In this document: positions 13,701-27,800 of the stretch, in pieces
Layout: every line of letters begins with the position of its first letter
Position numbering within the stretch: the stretch's first letter is position 1
DNA from: Branchiostoma floridae
Taxonomy: Eukaryota > Chordata > Leptocardii > Amphioxiformes > Branchiostomatidae
NCBI RefSeq assembly: GCF_000003815.2
Contig: NC_049992.1
Coordinates: forward strand, 1,425,724 to 1,489,723
DNA length: 64,000 bases
Direction of reading: 5' to 3'
The notes under the pieces: model-generated
Seen by the model: only the letters and a program-made list of their open reading frames with translations
Told to the model about the DNA's origin: nothing
Databases searched by the model: none
Program-made: the position numbers and the translations under genes

Positions 13701-15849
13701 AGCCTCCTCCTCCTCCCGTTTCAGTTGTGCCTCCCGGAGCCGCGAGCGGATCCGAACAACTTCCTCACGGATATCGGCGTCCAACAGGGCAGGGGAGAAC
13801 GTCACCGTGATGGGAGTTTTCTGGAACATGGGGAGAGAACATTATCACCATCATGTGGCTTGCAAATTCGGTAAGTTTTCAACTAGACTATGAATAAAGT
13901 CAGTAAATGGTTTTGAAGCTTGACAGCAAAATCATATCTTATTTACATGTAGCATGTGTTAGTGATGCAGAAAACCGTTTTCCAAGAATTAGTGATGTGG
14001 AAAACTGTTGTCTGAAGCCTGAAGTTATCTATGCACTAAGGTGACCACCCCAAGCCCTACCAACTACACAACTGACTACATAGATTCCACTAAGCCAAAC
14101 CAAAAGACACAGACAATATTACTTAACTCATCTAAAGCAATTAAGCTTAGTACAATTATATGGGATATAGAAGACCCTGACTTGACAGTAAATAATTTCT
14201 GTGTGCTGGAAATGAAAGTCAACCCATCCGTACCTTCCCCGGCAGCACAGTCCCCACTGCGGGCGACACGTTGACAGGAGCGCCCTCTGGCACCACGAAC
14301 TCGAATGACGTCGGCCCGACCGGCGCGATCTCGCCCTTTCCAACCCGCGGCACGGGGTGCGTGAACTCGTTACGGCTGGTGTGAGAGTTTACAACGTGGA
14401 GGGCAGCTGTGCTGGAGTCAATCAAGGCAGTCGCTGGAACACAACAGACATTCCTTCATTCATACAACAAACATACAACATACATGATGTACATGTGTAT
14501 TTCTTATCCAGGTACAACATACAGCCACTAGGCTGGTGTGAGAGTTCACCACATGGAGGGCAGCTGTGCTGTAGTCGATCAGGGCAGTCGCTGGAACAAC
14601 ACACAGGATAAGGTTTGAATGGCTATATTTTCTACAAGACTTTGTACATTGTGCATACACAGGATAAGGTTTGGCTGTTCAGTAACATGTGAAAAACATA
14701 CAAAAAATTAGTTTAAAACTATCTTCTACTTTTTCTTCTTCGCTGCAAGATTGGCAACCACTGATGATTGTTCTGTTAGTTCATTCTAGTGATGCTGAAG
14801 AAGAGTGATGGATGTTGTTCAAAACGTCCGGAATTAAATCTCTGTTCTTTATCTAGTTGTACTCTGAGATTGAATTGTACCTGAATACAGTCAGATGTGA
14901 CTATGTATTGTAAAAAGAAGTTCCTTTCGAGTGTGAGTCGATTAAAACCATTCTCACCTAAATGGGGTAAGGAATTTCCCAAGCAGCCTTCATTACCCCT
15001 GCTTTGAATATTGAGTCAGTAACTGTTGAAATTGCCTAAGCTTGATGTTGTTGACTTAGAGAGAAGAGATGCTGCTACATTTTGAAACAATCTTCAAATT
15101 TCTCTTCTCTGCAAGATTGGCAACTACTGATGTTGAGCACCACAGCCTGCCACTTACATTTACCCCCTAGCCACAAAAAGATGGTAACCTTCTTTTGCAG
15201 ATGAACAAGTTACTCTTTGCTTTCTGTACCTACCTGCAAAGTGTATGACCGACTGAGACAGCTCCAGTGGAGGATGGACTCCCACAGCTTTGCAGGACAG
15301 CTTAAAGTCTCGGTTGATCCCCGACTTACAGGTCAGCTCAAACGTGTACTCCTGAAACACACACGTAACGGTTAATCCCTGACTTACAGGTCAGCTCAAA
15401 CATGTACTCCTGAAACACACACGTAACGGTTAATCCCTGACTTACAGGTCAGCTCAAACGTGTACTCCTGAAACACACACGTAACGGTTAATCCCCGACT
15501 TACAGGTCAGTTCAAAAGAGTACTCCTAAAACATACAGAATCATGCAGACAATCAGATAAGATTATGAATGACAGGATTGATATTATTTTCTTTAAGTCT
15601 AGACTGTTATAAGAAGCATGGATATGTCTCAAAGCTAGACAATGTCATGACATGACATGACAATATGCAGGAGACAAAAAACGTTGTGAAATTTAGAAGA
15701 ATAGAGTCCCTGCCCTTCTACAAGTTTAACTGTTAGCAATAGCCATGACAACGTACCTTCGCCTTCTTTGCATTAAAGATGAGGTCAAGTTCTATGGTTT
15801 CCAACGGCAACAGGGTGCCAAACCCATCGTTGGGCTGGACGTCTACGGT
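1739..15849 (-). CDS. CFAP74: CFAP74 exons 27-42: C-terminal ASH-like domains
   Basis: Exons in transcript order: 15849-15757, 15351-15234, 14433-14234, 13820-13656, 12771-12629, 11983-11858, 10623-10514, 9984-9917, 7308-7189, 6686-6534, 6085-5953, 5181-5027, 4639-4513, 3930-3803, 2720-2586, 1837-1739 (TAG stop). Landmarks are VQPNDGFGTLLPLET, LTCKSGINRDFKLSCKAVG, VGPTSFEFVVPEGAPVNV, NTLYLEIHCPSVRP, MGHALAGEAVTETFK and VEGGDPLDVSVESL. Exon 12629-12771 is Lys-rich (KKGKKADKKGKSP) and looks like an unstructured insert relative to the human protein. The end of exon 11858-11983 coincides with the first unit of a 28-bp array that repeats its donor site. Confidence 0.88.
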
Positions 15850-18800
15850 CTGGAAAAATAACAACAGCTGTTGTTATTTGGATCCCCATACAAAACAGAC
15901 ATACACATAAATATAGTTTTATTGCACAACAATTGTTCGGGGTTCAAAGTATGGCATCTACATAACTACAGTTCTATAACTACATACAGACAGGCAAACA
16001 CACACTCAGGCAAACAGGCAGGCAAACATACAGACAGGCAGACACATATACAGACTGGCAAACACACAGATAGACAGGCACACAGATAGTACAAAACTCA
16101 TGCACACTCACAGACACAAACACACACACACATAGACACAGACAGACACAGATACATGACCAGCCCAAAGCAATACTTGACACTTTTGGATACACACAAT
16201 ATACCCACCTCTGGAAGACTGACAAAGCCATAGGGCTGAGCCAGGATGGACTTGTTGGTGAGTTTGATGGTCGTCTTCACCGACTCGTAGATGCTGCAGA
16301 ACCCAAAGTCGATGTCCTTCCGGTCAAACTCGAAATCTGAGCTGGTCACGATGGCTTGGATGGTGAAGGGGACGGGTCTTGTCTGAAAAAAACAAAAAGG
16401 ATTTATTTCTTCATGAAAGAAGACTGAACTTAAGATTCATTAATTCATTAAGACTACTCAAATAACTTGCTATGCTATTTTCCCTGTAGTTACAGTTTCA
16501 TCATGGTCTAATCCTTGTGTTATATCAACTTGCAACGGATCGGAAGACTAATGAAAATCATCTTGGTGAGCTTTAACTTAGTTTTAGAACAGTTAACTGA
16601 ATAAACCGCATAATTACAAAAGTGGCAAACTAAATCCATGGTAAGCATGGCTGTTGCTATCTCTTTGCTTATCAAAACTAAGATGAGGACAGGTGTTCCC
16701 AGATCTCACCTGGTCGGCCACCCTGATGACCATGGGGGCCTCCAGAACACCTGTCTCCTTGTCAAACGACTTGGGCGCGTCTTCAGATAACGTTTGTCTG
16801 GAAAGGGAAAGGACGGTAACCTGTTATGCAAGGAATATAAAATGTTACAATTGCACACAATGAATCCTAAATTGACAGTATGTTCATAAGAACTAAAATT
16901 TAGGCAGTAGGCATGAAGTCACAACTTAGTTAATACGTAACATTAACTTACTATATAGCTAATGTAATTCCTCAGCTATATGTACCTTCCTGGATATATG
17001 ACTCCTTGCAGTGAGCTGTGCAGAGAACTGAGACTGTGCCAGGCTGTACCCTATCTGTACTTACTAACTGTACTTGGGTTTATATAGTTACCTGGGTAAG
17101 AACTTGAGCTGTGCAGAGAACTGAGACTGTACCAGACTGTAGCCAGTCTGTACTGGGGTTTATATAGTTACCTGGGTAAGAACTTGAGCTGTGCAGAGAA
17201 CTGAGACTGTGCCAGGCTGTACCCTGGCTGTACCCAGTTTCTACTGGGGTTTATATTTCTTACTTACTTGGATAAGAACTTGAGCTGTGCAGAGAAATGA
17301 GACTGTGCCAGGCTGTAGCCAGTCTGTACTGGGGTTTGTATAGTTACCTGGGTAAGAACTTGAGCTGTGCATAGAAATGGGACTGTGCCAGGCTGTAGCC
17401 AGTCTGTACTGGGGTTTGTATAGTTACCTGGGTAAGAACTTGAGCTGTGCAGAGAACTGAGACTGTACCAGACTGTAGCCAGTCTGTACTGGGGTTTATA
17501 TAGTTACCTGGGTAAGAACTTGAGCTGTGCAGAGAACTGAGACTGTACCAGACTGTAGCCAGTCTGTACTGGGGTTTATATACTTACCTGGGTAAGAACT
17601 TGAGCTGTGCAGAAAACTGAGACTGTGCCTGGATGTATCCAGTCTTCGGGAGCAGCTCCATGTGATCTCGGAGTTCCTTAGGGACCTCAAACCTCAGTCT
17701 TAGGGCTGTTGTGGCTCTGGAGAGGGCAGAAAGGTGTTTGCATTTATTTAGTAGCATGCCTTATTTGAGCAGAGAGAAATCATTCCTTTGGGTCTCAACA
17801 CACCAATTTGGTATGTTGATTATCAACTTTTAATTTTTTTAGTGTCATGAATTGGTATTGGAGAAGTCACCAAGAACATGAACCAACACAAACATTTCCA
17901 AGATCTATAGAATTACTTAACAAAGTCAGCACGAATGTTTTACCTGTTGTTGACCACGATAGAGTCCTGGTAGAGTCTGTCAAACATGCAGATCTTTAGG
18001 TCCACGTTTTGCCTCTCCACCCACACGGGTACATCAATGGCATTGGCAACTCCACGCACAAAGATCTGGGGAAGGGAGGAAATGTTTTTTTCATAGTTGC
18101 AGAAACATTGCTGAAAAGTTATCACCATTGTGCATTCGGTTTACACCGGTGAGGTACAATACCAGATAGATCTGTCATTCATGGCAGAAAACACTCAAGT
18201 AAAACATTTCAAAAATACTTTCAGCATGCTACATACTATTACTAACATAGATGCAAATCTTATTACAATCACTTAGCAGTTTGCACACTGAGAAATATCA
18301 GCTGCTAGAGCCTCTAGTATACAATGTATTTGGCAATCAATTATGAAGAACAAGGTTTTATCATGATAATAAAACTCCCCCAGCTTAAGTATAATATTCC
18401 ATGAGCATAGCATCCACACTAACTCTGTTGACTCCTAGGTGCCCTGGCTCTGTCAAGAAGAAGAAGCAGAAGACTTACACTGTCGGAGCATGGGTCTGAG
18501 AAAGACTTACACTGTCGGAGCAGGGGTCTGAGAAAGACTTACACTGTTGGAGCATGGGTATGAGAAAGACTTAAGCTGTTGAAGCTAACGAGAAGGCCGT
18601 GGCCTGGCTGCAGTACTGGCACGGAACGCTATGATGATGAGCATGGGTCTGAGAAAGACTTACACTGTCGGAGCATGGGTCTGAGAAAGACTTACACTGT
18701 CGGAGCAGGGGTCTGAGAAAGACTTACACTGTTGGAGCAGGTGTCTGAGAAAGACTTACACTGTCGGAGCATGGGTCTGAGAAAGACTTACACTGTCGGA

Positions 18801-21800
18801 GCAGGGGTCTGAGAAAGACTTACACCGTCGGAGCATGGGTCTGAGAAAGACTTACACTGTCGGAGCATGGGTCTGAGAAAGACTTACATTGTCGGAGCAT
18901 GGGTCTGAGAAAGACTTACACTGTCGGAGCAGGTGTCTGAGAAAGACTTACGCTGTCGGAGCATGGGTCTGAGAAAGACTTACGCTGTCGGAGCATGGGT
19001 CTGAGAAAGACTTACGCTGTCGGAGCATGGGTCTGAGAAAGACTTACGCTGTCGGAGCATGGGTCTGAGAAAGACTTACGCTGTCGGAGCATGGGTCTGA
19101 GAAAGACTTACACTGTCGGAGCATGGGTCTGAGAAAGACTTACACTGTCGGAGCATGGGTCTGAGAAAGACTTACACTGTCGGAGCATGGGTCTGAGAAG
19201 CTGAATGACTTTTTATCATAATAAAACTCCCCAGCTTAAGTATAGTATTCTATGCGCAGAACATTCACACTCTGTTGTCCCCTGGGTGTTCTTGTAGTGT
19301 CAAGAAGAATCAGAAGAAGACTTACGCTGTCGGAGCAGGGATCTGAGAAGCTGAATGACTTTTTATCATAATAAAACATTCACTGTTGTCCCCCAGGTGT
19401 TCTTCACTTGCCAAGAAGAATAAGCAGAAGACTTACGCTGTCGGAGCAGGGGTCTGAGAAGCTGATCTCGAAGTCTGTGTCGACCTTCCCGGGTACCGTG
19501 GGGGCGAAGATGATCTCAAGTTTCACAGCGGAGAAGGGACCGATGTCTCCCATAGCAACCTGCAGGGGACAGAAAATGGCTAAGACTTAGATACTTTATT
19601 AAGTCATAGACTGAATTTAGTATCAAAGTTATAGCTAACATACAGAGATGGCTTAGATTGTAATATTCATCTTATCTTATTCATATTTATTTCCCAAGGA
19701 TGTCACCCATAGCAATCTGGATGGGAACAGAGATACGTCGATGTAGGTTAAACATCCAGGTAATAAGATACACCAAAAAGTAGTTACTCATTAGCAACTG
19801 GATATGGTTTTGGAAACGGTCAGACGTTTCGGATAGAATCCACTATCCTTCGTCAGTGACACTGAAGTGATCTGGAAGAAACAGGAATCTGGAAGAACAG
19901 AGATAGCTTTACAGATATCATCATAGTATCACTTGCAATTATGATGGGTTAGAATGATGTTATAAGAGGTGGAAAATAAGGGAATACCTTACAGTGACAC
20001 TGAAGAAAGGTTGTTGATTCTATTTGAAACATCTGTTTCAAAATCATATCCAGTTGCCTGAGTAACTGCTATTTGGCGCATCTTATTACCTGAAAGTCTA
20101 ACCTTCATCGATGTAAGGGAATACCTTATGCATGCATATGACATAACTCTTACACACTGTACATATCATGCAATGTTTATCAACTTCAAAACTTAGTGCA
20201 GCATTGCCTCAATGTCTTCCATAAATAACGAGAAAAGCCAGGCCCACCTGTCCTATCTTCATCCCATCCAAGGCAGACACGTCCAGGAAGTCAGAGCCCA
20301 GCCCAAAGTCTACCGTGGTCTCCCCTGGGGATAGAAATGCCATAAACATAAACATAAATATTCACAACATCATCATTACCATCATCTACAGCTGATCTGC
20401 TAGCCAAGAACAGAAATCTGTGGTCTCCCCATGTCATAAACACATGAACATAAACATAAGCAAACACATTAAACATAAACGTTCACAACATCATCACCAC
20501 CATTATCTACAGCTGATCTGCAACTGTGGTCTCCCCTGGGGATAGAAATGTCATGGTCATTTTCAACATAATCTGGTATCATCTACAGCTGATATCCTTG
20601 CCAAGAACAGACATTTAGTAAGTATACCATTATGCAGTCGGACTTTAACCTTAGGCATACTGAGGTAGCCATTTGGATGCCTGTCTTCTATTGGTTACAT
20701 TGTTATGCAGCAAGGAGTGAGTTAAGATATGATTGTAAGAAGTTGACCTCTAGTTACCTTCTCTGGTGACGTCCCATCTTCCTCCATCCTCCTTCTCTCC
20801 ATCCTTTCCAGCATCCCCCTCTCCATCCCCTACAGAGATGAAGCCATTCAAAACAAAGTCACAATGAGCATGACTTACATGTAGTACTGACCTTGGTGCA
20901 GTGAGTTTAAACATAAGCTATTGCATCAAGTCTTTTTGTTTCATTCAATGTACAACCATGTCATTCTCCTATGCAGAGGGACCACAGTCGTGTCAAAACT
21001 CCTTGTGTTTACCTCTGCTATCTTGTGCACTCAGACCAGTTAGGGACCGCCCTTCTTATAGATATTAATGAGCTTGCCCTTATATGGGCAGTCAGCCGTT
21101 GGGGATCGGGCGTAGGAGGATGGAGCCACGTAATACGTAAAATGATTGGCTGATAGCTTCCCAGCGGCCTTTGTGAGACAGCTTGCGACAACAAAAAGCC
21201 CAAGAAAAGCCTATTCTCCAATTGGTTGACAGCTGGTTTGTGGCGACAATCATAATAACCACTGATAGGGCATGAGATAGCAGGGCCCCATAGGCTAATG
21301 CCATTGGGGACCGGGCGTTAGGAGGATGAACCATGTATGGGTCCTCGTTCATAATCACACTACAATAATTATGTGTGGATCAGCACCAAGGACAGGAACA
21401 GTTGTGTAATACAGGTACATACAGCACACCAAGGTACATGTATTACACTGCCACACAGGCCAGATCACAGACATGGACATAATATACATGTTGTACTTTC
21501 TACAACAATTTCTATACATGGCATGATTCTGACTTCACTTACTCACACGANNNNNNNNNNNNNNNNNNNNNNNNNNNNNNNNNNNNNNNNNNNNNNNNNN
21601 NNNNNNNNNNNNNNNNNNNNNNNNNNNNNNNNNNNNNNNNNNNNNNNNNNNNNNNNNNNNNNNNNNNNNNNNNNNNNNNNNNNNNNNNNNNNNNNNNNNN
21701 NNNNNNNNNNNNNNNNNNNNNNNNNNNNNNNNNNNNNNNNNNNNNNNNNNNNNNNNNNNNNNNNNNNNNNNNNNNNNNNNNATTTTAATGGAAATCCAGT

Positions 21801-24800
21801 CGAAAGCCTAGCGATCATAGGGGGTCCAGGCATGCTCCCTGGGAAAATTTTTGAAATCTAGACCCTCTGAAATCTCCTTTATTTTGAGGGGTCGAATTTT
21901 TCTGGTAGACTCAGCTTAGTTGAAATAAGATCTTTACATGCTGATTTTTATCCGTAACAGAAGACGAAATGGGAAAAATTTTTGTCTGTCCACAGAGGCA
22001 AAATTCCATCAAAGGACAGAAGGACGGTAGCCTGGAATCCAGCCGTATTGTGCTTTGGTCGCTCCCCTGAGGTACGCTTCCTGCCAATACGACTGGCCTT
22101 CGTTAGGATTCGTACGATCGGCATTTGAATATTCGCAGAGTTTATCTGCGAGATTTCTGATTGGCTGTTAGCACCACCAAGGTGGAAATCGAACACAAAC
22201 AATCATGTTTACAGTTTGTAATCGAACGGAACACTACTTCTATCTTTCGACTCATTAGTGACGTAAGGGCCGATTGTTCCAATCCTAACGAAGGGCAGAC
22301 GTGTTGGCAGGAAGCAGAGCGACTAGAGCACAACACGGCTGGATTCCAGGCTAAAAGGACGGATGCTGGCTAGAACCCTGGCGACACACAGACTTTCAGT
22401 GCCTTTAAATCATTGTGACCCTGTCCCTAGTGCTGAAAGTTTACATGCTTGACACACACAAATAAACACATAAACACAAACCTTCCAGTGCCTTTAAATC
22501 ATTGTGACCCTGTCCTTAGTGCTGAAAGTTTAAATGCTTGACACACATAAATAAACAAATAAACACAAACCTTCCAGTGCCTTCTCGTCCGGCGGTGTGA
22601 CATGGATGTCCGGTTTGTGGCCGGACTCGGCCGTGTGGACCTTCTCCTGGTCACTCAGGGAACTGACCGCTCGGTCCGACATGTCCGACGTCTGGGGGGG
22701 AACAACAACAACCGAGAGAAGAGTAAACAACAAGAAAACAACAACAGCCAAGAGGAGAGTAAACAATGGGAAAACAACAACAGCCAAGAGGAGAGTAAAC
22801 AATGGGAAAATAACAACAACCAAGAGGAGAGTGAACAATGAGGCTCAGTTACACCTTTGGGGTTAGATGGACTCTATTGCCCTATTCATCTAAATCAAAA
22901 TGTACAAATAGAAATAAATCTAACATGGAAATACACAAAAATGAGAATAACAACATACAAACTGCACAACATGTACTTACCAATCTACCAAGAGAAGTTT
23001 CAGCAGTGGTTACAGTTCTTGGTTTGGCATCTAAGTAAAAAAAATTTTATAATGAAAAAACATTAGCACATAGTAGGACTTAACGAAGTTTAGCTCATTT
23101 GTAATAAATTCAATGTGCCTCATGTCACGGTGGCAGGGAGTGAGTCAAGTAGAATCAGGACAGAGGTATGATGTGCGGATATGATAGACTTTATTCGGAG
23201 CCAGGTAGACACGTCTTGCCCTGTCGCAGTCTCTCGGTCGAATCCCCCACCCTCTTACGTCTGTTCCCCAACCCCTTTCCCATCTGGTTTCAATTACCCC
23301 GGGTGACACTCCCCACTCCAGGGGTGTTGTCACGCTGTCACCTCGTGACACTCAGCTGAACGTCAAATTCTGCAGATTGCATTACTCGATGTGTTATCTG
23401 TAGCCAAACAAACAAACAAACAAAATAGCCAAAACAATTTGACGATGCCGTACCTGAAACCTTGATGAACTCAAACTTGGTCCCCAGCGCCCCCTTGTTG
23501 GTGAGTGTGATGGTTTTCTTCAGCGTCTCCCCGATTACTTGGGTACCAAAGTCGACAGTCTCAATGTCTACAGATAACTGCAACACAAGACAAAAATGAA
23601 GTCTTATATGTTTCTCATAAATAGGGGAAAATGCAAATGTACATTCAAGCATATACCACATATATTGGGCATGCTTAAAGTCTTCTGTCTTTCTGGTTGA
23701 CCACTGTTGAAGCATCATGCTTCTTCACAAGCTAGTGAGTGCAGCTTGACTATCATCATGGCTTGCCTGTTTTACCAAGCCAAGTGGGTCAAACCATGTC
23801 TCAATAAACATCATAATACCCAAAGGATGCTGCAGTGTGCCATAGACAAAAGCATTACACACTTCGCCTCTCCAGCTTGGAGATAATGGAAATACTTTTT
23901 GATGAAACATTTGTATGCCAAGTTTACATGTCACACATTAAACTGTTTTTTGATAAACGAGGTGGATGAAATTGCGATTGGCTGTCAGCCACCCTGTCAT
24001 GTTGGTGAAGAGGTCTACTTACATCACATTTCTTTGTGGTACAGTTGTACCAAACATGTATGCCAAGTCTACATGTTGTGCCGAGTCTACACTGTTTCCT
24101 AATAAACCAGCTTTGATAAAATCGTATGGTTAACTGTTAGCCAAACTTACATCACATTTCTTGGTGGTGCATCTCAGAGGGATGAAAAAAGGACCTGTCT
24201 GTGCCAGGAACTCCACTGCACCCTCCAGATCCTCATTTATCTGTGAAGAAACATCAACAACTAAGTCATACTGTGTAATGGGTTGGCTGGTAAGACATAT
24301 ATGTTATAATAACACTACTTCACCTGTGGGGTAACCTATGTCCATTGCTTTCAAAAACAGGGTATTTAGGGAGTTCAAGTTGTGAATGACTTTCAAAATA
24401 TTGCAGTTTGATAACATTTACGCTACACACCAGTCTTGAGATGAAATAAATAAATAGACAGCTATATATAAAGCTTACCCCACGGATAGAAATAGCCATG
24501 GCATGCATTTTTTTTTACTTCAATCAATTGTAGAGGAGATAGTATTTCCCTAAATAAAACATGATAACATGGATGGACCATATGCAGTACAATTATGTAT
24601 ATATCATAAACTTTTGTTTCAATGAACAATGCACATTTCTTCATCACTAAGTAAAGATGTGTGCCAGACCTACTCACCATGGGCTTGAAGGTCACCATCA
24701 TGTCACATGACATGCCGGCTGACATTTGACCTGGGGGGTCAAATCTGCAGAGGAAAAGTAAGAAATGTTTGTAAGTATTTGTAAATCAAAGTTCAATATA

Positions 24801-27800
24801 AATATTTTTATTAATTAGTTTGGCAGTTCTACATGCACGGCCAGGGCTGCCCAGCTAGCCTGTGGATAGTCCTGCTGACATGTGCATCTGTATCTGTATA
24901 TATCTAGCCGGTATAACCGCCATTCGGCGTAACACACCAGCTAAATGCAGAGATAGACCAAACAAATGTAATTTGACAATAACAAATTCTAAATGCATAA
25001 CGACTACAGTATATATGGTCTAGAATAGTGTTGAAATTCTATCCTTGGCCAGAAGGACAGATGCTAACAAGAGCCCTCCACAGTTCAGTTCTTAAGAGAG
25101 AACAGTTCCTTACACCAGGTGTATGAAGTCCTTGAGGTGCTCAGACAGCCCGACCAGGCGGCAGAAGTTCACGCTGTACGACACGTTGGTCAGCTGCACC
25201 TTTTTCTTGTACGTCTTCCCGACGTCAAAGTCCTGAAAATCAAGGAAAGAGACTTAAAGCTGTGGTTACCTAGTCAGGGTAACTCCCACAGTTCATTGCC
25301 ATAATAGTCTCAAGCATTACGCACTATCTTTTCTTTCTTTTTGTTTTACTTGGTGACAACTAGAGAAAGGAAGAAATATCAGAACAGTTGACCCTTGAAC
25401 TCTGACCTTGAAGTGTTTAATGTCAGGTTTGACCCTTGACCTTATCTTGAAGTGAATAACATCAGGTTTGCTGTAAAAGGGTTCACCTTTGAACTCTAAC
25501 CTTGAAGTCAAGAACATCAGGTTTGCTATAGAAGGTTTCACCTTTGAACCCTTACCTTGAAGTGAATGACATCAGGCTTGCTGTAGAAAGGTTGACCCTT
25601 GAACTCGCGCCCTGCGGCGACCTGTTTGCGGATGATTCCGGAGCGGTGCTTCTCCAGAGTCTGTTGTAGGACCTGCTGCTCCATCTTGGTGCCTCCTATC
25701 GGTTTGGGGGGGACCTCGTGGTCTTCTGGCACCTGGGGAAGCAGATAGGGCTTAAGTTAGAGTTTAATACCATTTGCTGTTCAGGAAGAAATCTGGAAAT
25801 CTTTTCTTTGCATGAATCATGTTTGGGACTGCATTTTTAAGAATTGATAAAATTAATGATAATCTTTTACAATGAGACTGCATTCTTCACACTGCAGCTG
25901 TGACCGTGACCAACTGGTGGCTGCAGTGTGAAATGGTCATTATTCCCCTGAGGAAGGTGACAGATGGTCACCGAGATGTTGCACAAAGCACCTTGTTATT
26001 CACTCAGCTTTTCTAGTTGTTATTTCTTACCAAGCAACTGTTACACTATTTCATGACACAGTATGACTGATTCAGAAGTTATTCTTGTATGTCTTGAGCT
26101 CTGAACCCAAGATTCCTGGGACCAGTGAACTCTCACTGACTAGCTGTTACAGGTTTTGATACTCCTCCCAGAAAGTTTTGAAACTTGATTTTAGTTTATA
26201 ACATCTTTCAAATTGATGCTACATTATGACTCTTAATTGCATTGTACATCAGATTCTGTATAACTCACCCACTCACTCACTTCTGTATAATACATTACTC
26301 CAAAGCTTATATCTTTTACCATTAACAAACTTACCTTGTAAGCCTTGTGTTCCGGGTCCCAGAGCCCAGCAAACTCCGGCTGTGCCAGTTTAGAAGCCTT
26401 GTAAGCCTTGTGAGAAGTCTACCTTACCTTGTAAGCCTTGTGCTCCTGGTCCCAGAGCCCAGCGAACTCTGGCTGTGCCAGGTTCTCGTCATCCTCCCCC
26501 TCCCGGCTGTCGCTCTCGCTGTCCCCGCGCTCATCTCGGCTCGTCAGGCCGTACGGGGAGAAGTCATCATCCGAGGAAACCGTGGCCAGCTTGTCCTGCG
26601 GACCTTTCTGGAAGAGAAGTATTTGTGTCCATCAGTAAAATTATAACAGAATGACCAGAGAAATTTGACAGAGCGGCAGAAGACTTTTTGTGCAATTTAG
26701 TTTGTTCTGTTGGATTTTGTTTCGACTGTTTTACTCACCGTAGGAGCGACCTCCTCCACATCAGCACTGTACTCCACAGACGATGACCCGCTGGTGTAGT
26801 GCTGGATGATGCGAGACTTTCTCTTCCTCCCCTGCACTCTCTGGGGAGTAAAGGATAACTTAGACCCAGGTTTACAACAGTCAACATGTATTCAGATAAC
26901 CCATGCTATATTTAACTCTTGCCTTTCGTCCATTGCTCATTAGCTCATAATATCTTGTGCAATAATGCAATGTACATCATCTTCGTTAACTTTCTATATC
27001 TAAAATGTCATCTACAAACAAAATATTAAATTATCTCTCACAGTGAAAATATAACTACCTTGCTGCAGTCAAGGGTGAACACTTAACATGCAGAGCAGAG
27101 TACCAGTAGCCTCTAACTAATTTCCAATAATTTATCATGCTCTCCTACAATGGCTTGCCCTGACCCTTAAACTACACCCTTTGACCCTTTGCATACTGTT
27201 GACTGACCTCTGACCTTTGTGTAGTCTCACTTAATCTGTGAAAACCAAATCTTTAAATTTATACTGCTTTTGACTTATGCACTTTGACCTTTAGCGCTAC
27301 ATGGTAACCCCCTGACCTTTGCCCTGTCCCTCCTGGCATCAGGCCAGAGCTGGGGCTGCTGGGCCTTCCTGTGCTTCATCTGTTTCTCCTCACGGATGAT
27401 CCGCGCCACGATCTCCTGCTGTTTCTCTCTCTGCTGGGCTTCAAATGTTCTGTAAGAACAATCAATAATCAATCAATCCATCAATCATATGCTGGATGCT
27501 TCTCTCTCTGATGGTCTCTAAACATTCTGTTGTAACAGAGGAACAACAAACGGACCATTTCTAAATTTTTGCCATGACGTAGTCATGGAACCACATCTGT
27601 GAAACTCTACTTGTAAACAGTGTAAATTAATAGAAGTCTCACTCTTTCTCCCACTTTAGTGCTCCGCAGACAAGCATTAGGTACTACAGTGTATTTTAAA
27701 CACAGTTTTTCTATTTCTAGGTTGGGGAAACATATTCTTCTCCTACCCACTAGACTACTGCAGTCATTACAAAGTTTGAATCAAAAGAAGCCTCACTCTT

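Noticed and set aside
21093..21331. Two similar GGGCGTAGGAGGATG segments 210 bases apart
   Set aside because: Direct repeats too short and diverged to assign to an element or function.
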